Source of the DNA: Terriglobia bacterium
Lineage (GTDB): Bacteria > Acidobacteriota > Terriglobia > Bryobacterales > Bryobacteraceae
NCBI GenBank assembly: GCA_021324185.1
Contig: JAJPJN010000144.1
Location: 18,670-82,669 of the forward strand
DNA: 64,000 nucleotides
Direction of reading: 5' to 3'
The notes beneath the pieces were generated by a model. That model saw nothing but the letters and a program-made list of their open reading frames with translations, was not told where the DNA came from and did no database searches. Each line of letters opens with the position of its first letter. The stretch's first letter is position 1. This document shows positions 1-6,721 of the stretch, piece after piece. The position numbers were made by a program, and so were the translations under genes.

Positions 1-1107
1 ATCGAAGCCGAAGACGTTCAGCAGAAGCGCATCGCTGACGATGAGGAAGCCATACAGCGTCGCAACTACAAGGAAGTTATTGCTCAGGAATCCGGCGCCT
101 CCGCGGCGGCTTTCGTTGAGCGCCATGGGAATGAAGAACACTACGCTGAACACGCATGCCATGCCGAACATTACGCGGAAGCGGGGCATGCGGAGCAGCG
201 AACGATACTCCTTCTGTAGCAATGCGGCGAGCGGATCTTTGAAGAGACGGTTCGGAATATCTGCCAGCCCATCAAAGATGGACGCTTTGCGCCCCCGGGC
301 CGGGGCGAGATCATTCGCGGAAGCACCGGCGCGAAACGCGTCCTCGCGGCGCAGGCCCTTTTCGAACTGGCGGCGCGCCAGCCAATAGCAAAGCCAGGTC
401 CAGCCGGCGAGGATTGCAAGACTGACATACCAGTTGCTGCTTCCCAAGCTAAGTGCAGAAACTTCGCGCCACGGGGCGCCGGGAGCGTGCGCCGCATCCA
501 ACAGATACGGAAGCAATCTATGGCCCAGCTTTGTGCGCGCGAGGATTTGCGGCACAATGCCGATGGAGACGATGACGATGGTGAAGACCTCCCGGAATTT
601 ATTGCGAGCGAAGGCATGGAGGACGGATTCGCGGATGGCAAGAGAGAGAAAGAGATTGAGCGGGATAAAAAGCAGCAGCGCGAATGCGGCGAGAATTCCC
701 ACGTCAGGCCGGCGCAGCAAGCCGGCGAGAGCGCCTGCGAGCACGAGGATCATCTCCGGGGCGGTTGTGGTGCGCAGCATCACCTCAATCGAAAACAGCG
801 TGGAATCTTTGATGGGATAGGGCAGCAGCCGGTTCAGTTGCAGCGACCAGCCCCCGCTGAGCGTGAATAACGGGATGAGCTGCCAGAAAACAAAAACGCC
901 GAGCAGACCGGCCGGAAGCCAGCGCTGCAATTCGTGTTTTGGCAGAGCCGGGAACAACAGCGCGAACATTACCCCGAGGCCGGCAAACATGCCGTACCAA
1001 AGGAGGCCGATGAGGCCCAGGAGGATGGCTCCGACATTGGTGCGCGGCAGATGATTGCGGGTGAGACGGAATTGCGCCCAGAAGATGGCTGAAATCTGCG
1101 GCCACAT
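1..1107 (-). CDS. ABC-2 type permease, partial (runs off left edge)
   Basis: Membrane-spanning partner of the ABC ATPase that lies 3 nt upstream of it. The minus frame is open from ATG at 1105-1107 to the window edge (369 codons, C-terminus missing). It begins MWPQISAIFWAQFRLTRNHL and has several long hydrophobic segments in the first 200 residues (for example around GLLWYGMFAGLGVMFALLF and VGILAAFALLLFIPLNLFLS), then a charged cytoplasmic loop, then further membrane segments near the edge. Size and position fit the permeases of ABC-2 exporters (bacitracin, Na+ or antibiotic efflux type). The substrate cannot be told. It probably works with the ATPase and the TolC-like protein in one operon. 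Confidence 0.75.
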   Translation of the reverse strand, partial: MWPQISAIFWAQFRLTRNHLPRTNVGAILLGLIGLLWYGMFAGLGVMFALLFPALPKHELQRWLPAGLLGVFVFWQLIPLFTLSGGWSLQLNRLLPYPIKDSTLFSIEVMLRTTTAPEMILVLAGALAGLLRRPDVGILAAFALLLFIPLNLFLSLAIRESVLHAFARNKFREVFTIVIVSIGIVPQILARTKLGHRLLPYLLDAAHAPGAPWREVSALSLGSSNWYVSLAILAGWTWLCYWLARRQFEKGLRREDAFRAGASANDLAPARGRKASIFDGLADIPNRLFKDPLAALLQKEYRSLLRMPRFRVMFGMACVFSVVFFIPMALNESRRGGAGFLSNNFLVVATLYGFLIVSDALLLNVFGFD

Positions 1108-1110
1108 AGG

Positions 1111-1929
1111 TTACAACCAGTCGAGTTTTTCCGTGTAGCGTTCCGCGCCGATGACATTGACGAATATGTCTTCGAGCGTGCTTACGCCTTCGGCGGCCTG
1201 CTGGCGCAATTCGGCCATGGTGCCCTGAACGACGACTTTCCCTTTGTTGATGATGGCGAGATGATCGCAGAGCCGCTCCACCACTTCGAGCACGTGAGAG
1301 GTCAGGAAGACGGTTGCGCCATGACGGACCTGTTCGAGAAGAATGTCTTTCATCAGGCGCGCGCCGACAGCATCCACGCCCTCGAACGGTTCATCCATCA
1401 GAAACAGCCGCGGGCGGTGTATGAGGGCAGCGGCCATGGCAACGCGCTTGCGCATGCCTTTTGAATACTCGCCGATCAGTTTGCGGCTGTTCTCATTGAG
1501 CTGAAACAGCTCCAGCAGCTCACGGCCGCGCTCTTTGGCGAGCGGCTTGGCCAGCCCGTAGAGGCGGCCGACGAACTCCAGATACTCCAAACCATTCAGG
1601 TAATCGAAGAGCAGTGAATCGTCCGGGACAAGGCCGATCTGTTTTCGTACCTCAAACGATTGGTCGGGCAGCGGCAGGCCAAGGACGCGCATGGTTCCGG
1701 AGTCGGGTTTCGACAGCCCCATCAGCATCTTGATCGTGGTTGTTTTGCCGGCGCCGTTAGGCCCCAGGAAGCCAAAGAAACAGCCTTGCGGAACGGTGAC
1801 GGAAAGGCCATCGACGGCGTGAAAACCGGAATAGGTTTTGACGAGATCGTGAATTTCGATCGCGGGCGGAAGCGGTGTGGCCGCTTCATTTAAGGAGGCG
1901 ATGGATTGGACGGCAGGGGTGATGCTCAT
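1111..1929 (-). CDS. ABC transporter ATP-binding protein
   Basis: Nucleotide-binding subunit of an ABC-2 type exporter, 272 aa. Visible motifs are Walker A (GPNGAGKTTT, about residue 56), a Q-loop region (LVPDDSLLFDYLNG), the signature EYSKGMRKRVAMA, Walker B RLFLMDEPFEGVD and the switch His in FLTSHVLEVVERL. The DrrA/CcmA-like layout suggests drug, lipid or polysaccharide export. The start codon overlaps the stop of the upstream tolC-like gene as ATGA (1926-1929), indicating translational coupling, and the permease follows after 3 nt. The three genes are probably one efflux operon. Confidence 0.92.
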   Translation of the reverse strand: MSITPAVQSIASLNEAATPLPPAIEIHDLVKTYSGFHAVDGLSVTVPQGCFFGFLGPNGAGKTTTIKMLMGLSKPDSGTMRVLGLPLPDQSFEVRKQIGLVPDDSLLFDYLNGLEYLEFVGRLYGLAKPLAKERGRELLELFQLNENSRKLIGEYSKGMRKRVAMAAALIHRPRLFLMDEPFEGVDAVGARLMKDILLEQVRHGATVFLTSHVLEVVERLCDHLAIINKGKVVVQGTMAELRQQAAEGVSTLEDIFVNVIGAERYTEKLDWL

Positions 1930-3245
1930 TGTTTAGTAGAAGAGTGAAGGTCGCGCACGGACGCCAATAACGTACCAGTTTGACGCAAAATGGCGATTTT
2001 GGCGCGGGTCACCTCCGTCTCGGCGTCATACATAGTAATCCAGCGATTGCTTTCTTCGAGCCGCGCCTGTTCAACACGGCTGAGGGGCACGCGGCCTTCC
2101 CCGTTTTGGGCTAACAACACGGTCAGGTCCTCGCGTGCAAGATCGAGCTGCATGCGCGCGAGGTCCCGAAGCTTTTCTGCTTTTTCCCATTGTTCGTAGG
2201 CGCGCCGCGTCTCACTCAAGATTCGATTGCGCACCTGGGCCATCTGCACCTGAATCTTTTGCATGTCGGTCAGGGCCTGCGCCATGTATCCCTTGATCGC
2301 AGTTCCTACCAGGATAGGCACGGTGACCGAAGCGCCGATCTGAAAGTTATTGCGCTGGAATTTTTGAAAATACTGCTCATAATTGTATTTCGCAAACAGC
2401 GCATATTGGGCGACCAGATCGATTTTAGGCTGGCGGGCAGCACGATAGCTGCGCAGATCGAGTTGTTTGGCGAGCACGTTCGATTGCATCTCCCGCAGCT
2501 CGCGGTTGTTCCGCAGGGCCGAATCGGCCGCTGCCGTTTCGCTGGGCGGGACCATGAGGGCAGCGATTTCCGAATCGACCGGTTTGACACGATCGGTGGC
2601 CGGATATCCTAGTGCGATCGCCAGCATCATTTCGTAATAGTCGCTGTCCATCTTGCCCGTATCGAGACGGACCTGGGCGGTTTGCAAATTGACGCGGGCG
2701 CGGGTCAGTTCTACCGGCAGTTCGGAACCTTCGGTAACCGACGCATTCATCACATCGACGACTTTTTGCAGGCTGGGGAGTTGGGCGGCGAGTTGCGCAT
2801 CATCGTGCTCGATATCGCTGGCGGTGAGGAAGAGATCGGCGGCCTGATAAGCCACCTCTTCGGCTTTGGCTTCGGCTCCGTATTGCGCGCCATGGGCCGT
2901 TTCGCGAGCCGCTTTCAAGGTGTAGCTTTGGGCACGGTTGTAAAGCGACATGTCGGTACGGACCTGAAAGACGCTGGGCGCGTTGCCTTCTATGGAGTTG
3001 GGGTAACCGTAGGTGTAGGCGAGACCGCTGCCTCCGTAGACTTTGGGACGGAACGGATCGAGCGCCACATACACGCCCTCTTGCGCGCGTTGTTGATCAA
3101 GACGCGCGAGCGTTACATCCGGATTCTGGCGAGCGGCGATTTCGAGCGCCTGTTCGAGAGTCAGTGAATGCACTTCCGCGCCGGCAAATCCAGCGGCGAT
3201 GAAAACGGCAAAAAAGATGAGTCTGGGCAGCATGACGATTTTCAT
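1926..3245 (-). CDS. TolC family outer-membrane efflux protein
   Basis: Outer-membrane factor, 439 aa. A signal peptide is clear (MKIVMLPRLIFFAVFIAAGF, likely cut after FAGA), followed by SLTLEQALEIAARQNPDV, the usual first repeat of TolC/OEP proteins. Two long alpha-helical repeats rich in Ala, Gln, Arg and Leu follow, including the second-repeat segment LRSYRAARQPKIDLVAQYAL. It is first in the operon with the ABC ATPase and permease, so the three could span both membranes. No membrane-fusion protein is seen in the window. The 174 bp separating it from the divergent sedolisin gene probably hold promoters for both, but no convincing sigma70 boxes are visible. Confidence 0.9.
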   Translation of the reverse strand: MKIVMLPRLIFFAVFIAAGFAGAEVHSLTLEQALEIAARQNPDVTLARLDQQRAQEGVYVALDPFRPKVYGGSGLAYTYGYPNSIEGNAPSVFQVRTDMSLYNRAQSYTLKAARETAHGAQYGAEAKAEEVAYQAADLFLTASDIEHDDAQLAAQLPSLQKVVDVMNASVTEGSELPVELTRARVNLQTAQVRLDTGKMDSDYYEMMLAIALGYPATDRVKPVDSEIAALMVPPSETAAADSALRNNRELREMQSNVLAKQLDLRSYRAARQPKIDLVAQYALFAKYNYEQYFQKFQRNNFQIGASVTVPILVGTAIKGYMAQALTDMQKIQVQMAQVRNRILSETRRAYEQWEKAEKLRDLARMQLDLAREDLTVLLAQNGEGRVPLSRVEQARLEESNRWITMYDAETEVTRAKIAILRQTGTLLASVRDLHSSTKQ

Positions 3246-3419
3246 GCTATCGCTAGCGGGGACGTGATCCGGGGGCCTGGAGCGTTCACGTTCGCAGGGA
3301 GATTTTTTCTAAACGACGAAGTCACTTGTTTTCAATAGATAACATAGACAACATGCATGTAACACTTAAGCGCGCCGGGCGCATGCGAGCGGTACCCTCC
3401 TGCGCAGGAGAGCTTAAAT

Positions 3420-4955
3420 ATGTCTTCCAAATCTATTCTGCGCGGCAGTTATCGCAAGCACCCCAAGGGTTCGGTGCTGGCTGGTGCTCCCGCGTCATCG
3501 GAAGTAGTAAACATCACTTTGATTCTGCGGCGGCGCCAGAGCGCGCCCGAGGCAGAATGCATTTCTGAACCTCTGAGTTACAAAGATTTCGCCGAGTTGC
3601 ATGGCGCGGGCGACGACGACATTCTGGCCGTCGAAGAGTTCGCATCCCGGCACGGATTTTCGGTGAGCCGGGTGGATCGCGGCGCTCGTTCGATTACCAT
3701 TAGCGGGCCGCTTTCCGATCTGGCTGCGATTTTCGAAGCCAAATTGCAGATGCGGCAGGTTGGCGGCCGCACGCTACGCACGCGGGCCGGCCATCTTCGT
3801 CTGCCGGAAGAATTGAAAGACCGCGTGGTTGCGGTTCTGGGATTCGATCAAAGGCCGGCGGCGAGGACCTATCACCGTATGCGGAGTTCGGTTCCAACTT
3901 CCTACACGCCTCTCGAGGTTGCGAAGCTGTATGCGTTTCCGCAAACGAAGGCGCCGAATCAGACGATTGCACTGATCGAATTGGGCGGCGGCTTCCAGCC
4001 GGCGGATCTCGAGAACTACTGGAAACAACTGGGAATCGCGAACGTGCCGGTGACGGCCGTGTCCGTAGATGGCGCGCAGAACGCGCCGACGGGCGATCCG
4101 AACAGCGCCGATGCGGAAGTTGTGTTGGACATCGAGGTGGCAGGCGCGGTGGCGCCCGGCGCGCGCATCGCGGTCTACTTCGCTCCGAATACGGATCAAG
4201 GATTCCTGGATGCGATCAATGCCGCCATTCACGATACGGTTCGCAAACCTTCTGTGATTTCGATCAGTTGGGGCGCGGCCGAGCCGGAATGGACACCGCA
4301 GTCCATGAACGCATTCAATGCGGCTTTTCACGATGCGGCTCTACTGGGCATCACGGTGTGTGCAGCGGCAGGCGATAACGGCTCGTCGGATGGGGAATCT
4401 GACGGCAAGTCGCATGTGGACTTCCCTGCTTCGAGTCCGTGGGTGCTTGCATGCGGCGGCACGCGGCTGCTGAGCAACAAGGGACAGATCCAATCTGAAA
4501 CCGTTTGGAATGACGGCACGCAGGGCGGAGCAACTGGCGGAGGCGTGAGCGCGCATTTCTCAAAGCCTTCTTATCAGAGCAAGGTTCCGGTTCCAAAGCC
4601 GGCGGGCACTGCGAACTCAACAGGACGCGGCGTTCCCGACGTGGCGGGAGTGGCAGATCCGGATACCGGCTACACGATTCTGGTGGACGGGCAGCAGAGC
4701 GTCATTGGCGGCACCAGCGCGGTGGCGCCCTTATGGGCAGGGCTGATTGCTTTGTTTAACGCGCAGCTCGGCAAGAATGCTGGATGGTTTCATCCGACCA
4801 TTTACGGCACTTTTGCTCAACACAAAACTCTGCGCGATATTACTTCCGGAACAAACGGAATGTACAAGGCTGGAACCGGCTGGGATCCTTGCACGGGTTT
4901 CGGGACACCGAACGGCCAGGCGATGCTGAACCTTCTAAAAATTTTCTCGAAGTAG
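3420..4955 (+). CDS. S53 family peptidase (sedolisin / kumamolisin-like)
   Basis: Acid serine-carboxyl endopeptidase of 511 aa. Residues 25-150 resemble the pro-kumamolisin activation domain (NITLILRRR...; SDLAAIFEAKLQMRQVGGRT). The mature domain shows the sedolisin triad: Glu233 and Asp237 in DAEVVLDIEV, the oxyanion Asp319 in AAAGDNGSSDG, and Ser433 in VIGGTSAVAP. A C-terminal Ca2+ site is suggested by LRDITSGTNG and GWDPCTGFGTPNG. The start is supported by AGGAG at 3406-3410, 9 nt upstream. No hydrophobic signal peptide is visible; many bacterial members also lack a classic one. It is a single-gene unit, convergent with pyrF after only 3 nt. Confidence 0.93.
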   Translation: MSSKSILRGSYRKHPKGSVLAGAPASSEVVNITLILRRRQSAPEAECISEPLSYKDFAELHGAGDDDILAVEEFASRHGFSVSRVDRGARSITISGPLSDLAAIFEAKLQMRQVGGRTLRTRAGHLRLPEELKDRVVAVLGFDQRPAARTYHRMRSSVPTSYTPLEVAKLYAFPQTKAPNQTIALIELGGGFQPADLENYWKQLGIANVPVTAVSVDGAQNAPTGDPNSADAEVVLDIEVAGAVAPGARIAVYFAPNTDQGFLDAINAAIHDTVRKPSVISISWGAAEPEWTPQSMNAFNAAFHDAALLGITVCAAAGDNGSSDGESDGKSHVDFPASSPWVLACGGTRLLSNKGQIQSETVWNDGTQGGATGGGVSAHFSKPSYQSKVPVPKPAGTANSTGRGVPDVAGVADPDTGYTILVDGQQSVIGGTSAVAPLWAGLIALFNAQLGKNAGWFHPTIYGTFAQHKTLRDITSGTNGMYKAGTGWDPCTGFGTPNGQAMLNLLKIFSK

Positions 4956-4958
4956 AGG

Positions 4959-5675
4959 TTATGCGGGGACGCGGGACGCCTGGCGCGTTTCGCGTTCCGC
5001 CGCGATTTCCGCTAGAATTTGCCGGCAGGCCGCGGCGGGGTCGGCAGCGCGCGTAATCTGGCGGCCGATGACGAGGTAATCGGCGCCGGCGCGGATCGCT
5101 TCAGCGGGAGTCGCCACGCGCTTCTGATCGCCTAGCGATGCGCCTGCGGAACGAACGCCCGGGATCACCAGCTTTAGATCGGGTCCTGCAATCTGCCGGA
5201 CCTGCGCCACTTCGAGCGGCGAACAGACAATGCCGTCGACGCCCGCTTCCACTGCCTTTCTCACGCGCAGCGCAACCACTTCGGAAAGAGCCGCAGTGAT
5301 GCCCAGATCGGCCAGGTCATTCTGATCAAAACTCGTCAGGACTGTGACCGCAAGAATCTTGACGTTGGAACTGGCTCGTCCTTCGACAGCCGCCTGCATG
5401 AGAATCCGGCTGGCATGCACAGTTAAGAACGTGACCGCGCCGGATTCGCAGATGCGCCGGGTGGCCCGCTTCACGGTCTCCGCGATGTCATAGAGCTTCA
5501 GATCGAGAAAGACCTGCTTGCCCAGCCCGCTGACCTGCTTAACAAAATCCATTCCGGCAGCCGCATACAACTCCATTCCAACCTTGTAGAAATCAGCCGC
5601 CGGGCCGATCCGCTCGATCAGTTCCAGCGCATCCTTCCGGCTCTCGACATCGAGTGCAACGATAACGGGATTCAG
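4959..5675 (-). CDS. pyrF: Orotidine 5'-phosphate decarboxylase
   Basis: Last step of de novo UMP synthesis, OMP to UMP + CO2. Starting at CTG (5673-5675) gives 238 aa, the normal family length, and includes the N-terminal strand NPVIVALDVE with substrate Asp9, Lys31 (DFYKVG) and the catalytic DLKLYDI (Asp58, Lys60, Asp63). Phosphate-binding motifs near the end are PGVRSAG and IGRQITRAADP. The first ATG (5574-5576) would remove 33 residues including Asp9 and Lys31, so it is not credible. No ATG, GTG or TTG lies between the upstream in-frame stop and NPVIVALD. An AGGTG motif sits 5 nt before the CTG, and the CTG overlaps the selD stop (CTGA), implying coupled translation. Confidence 0.9.
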   Translation of the reverse strand: MNPVIVALDVESRKDALELIERIGPAADFYKVGMELYAAAGMDFVKQVSGLGKQVFLDLKLYDIAETVKRATRRICESGAVTFLTVHASRILMQAAVEGRASSNVKILAVTVLTSFDQNDLADLGITAALSEVVALRVRKAVEAGVDGIVCSPLEVAQVRQIAGPDLKLVIPGVRSAGASLGDQKRVATPAEAIRAGADYLVIGRQITRAADPAAACRQILAEIAAERETRQASRVPA

Positions 5676-6706
5676 TGTGTCACCTCAATGGGTTTTTCGC
5701 CGCGTTCTCTGACGCGGCCGATTACGTAGCCGTCCGGATATCGTGATAACAATTGTTCTGCTTCGGACTCCGCGAGGCTGGCAAGCAGGCCTCCCGAAGT
5801 CTGCGGGTCGTATAAGAGCGCTTGAATCTCGTGGGGAATTTCACCGGCCATGCGAACACAGCTTTCCACAAAATCACGATTGTTATGCAAGCCGCCCGAA
5901 TAACAGCGCATCTGCGAATACTCAATTGCGCCGGGCAGAAAGCGCACGGCGCTGGCTGAGATTTCGAGTGTCGCACCACTCGCTAGGGCCATCTCACGCG
6001 CATGGCCGAGCAGGCCGAAGCCGGTGACATCCGTACAAGCATGAACGTCGAGCGAAAGCAAGGCTTCGCAAGCGGCGCGGTTCAGCTTTAGCATCTGCTC
6101 GATCGAAGCATCGAGGTCATGCGGTTTCGCCAAACCCTTTTTCAGCGCAGTAGAGATAACGCCGGTTCCTATGCGCTTGGTAAACACGAGCACGTCACCG
6201 GGCTTTGCTCTTGTGTTGGTCCAAATTTTTTGCGGATGGACGACTCCGGTCACGGCGTAGCCGAACTTGATCTCCTCCTCTGAGATGCTATGGCCTCCTA
6301 AGATAACGGCACCGGATTCGTGAATCTTATCCGCGCCGCCTTTGAGAATGGCTTCGAGTTCGGAAATGTCGCCTTTGCCCGGAAAGACAACGAGCGAGAG
6401 TGCCGTAATGGGGCGGCCGCCCATGGCATACACATCGCTCAATGCGTTCGCTGCGGCAATGGCGCCGAACGTGTAAGGATCGTCGACAATGGGCGTGAAG
6501 AAATCGACCGTTTGTACGATCGCCAGCGCTTTTCCGGCCGCTTCCGTGAGGTCATAAACACCCGCGTCGTCGGCTGTGTCGTAGCCCACGAGAACTTTTT
6601 CGTTGGTGACGCGAGGAACCGATTGTAGCGCCCGATCGAGGATTTTCGGGCTGAGCTTGGATGCGCATCCGCCGGCTTTGGTGTTAGCTGTTAGTCGCGT
6701 TGCCAT
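5672..6706 (-). CDS. selD: Selenophosphate synthetase (selenide, water dikinase)
   Basis: Makes monoselenophosphate from selenide and ATP, the selenium donor for selenocysteine and for 2-selenouridine in tRNA; 344 aa. The N-terminal catalytic loop is KAGGCASKLSP, with Cys14 and Lys17 at the positions of the essential Cys17/Lys20 of the E. coli enzyme. This is therefore the Cys form, not a selenoprotein SelD, and Ser16 replaces the second Cys often found there. The ATP-binding AIRS-like domains are intact (VQTVDFFTPIVDDPYTFGAIAA, GGRPITALSL, ILGGHSISEEEIKFGYAVTG, CTDVTGFGLLGHA). It lies 15 nt downstream of the addA-like gene and its stop overlaps the pyrF start. An AhpD-like selenoprotein gene lies upstream in the same run. 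Confidence 0.95.
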   Translation of the reverse strand: MATRLTANTKAGGCASKLSPKILDRALQSVPRVTNEKVLVGYDTADDAGVYDLTEAAGKALAIVQTVDFFTPIVDDPYTFGAIAAANALSDVYAMGGRPITALSLVVFPGKGDISELEAILKGGADKIHESGAVILGGHSISEEEIKFGYAVTGVVHPQKIWTNTRAKPGDVLVFTKRIGTGVISTALKKGLAKPHDLDASIEQMLKLNRAACEALLSLDVHACTDVTGFGLLGHAREMALASGATLEISASAVRFLPGAIEYSQMRCYSGGLHNNRDFVESCVRMAGEIPHEIQALLYDPQTSGGLLASLAESEAEQLLSRYPDGYVIGRVRERGEKPIEVTH

Positions 6707-6721
6707 TCAAGACCAGTGTAG

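Noticed and set aside
2682..3167. Long plus-strand frame inside tolC (161 aa).
   Set aside because: Antisense shadow of a clear TolC protein, with no family features.
3246..3419. Sigma70 promoter for the sedolisin (TTGTTT near 3326).
   Set aside because: No acceptable -10 box at a proper distance; only the ribosome site AGGAG is convincing.
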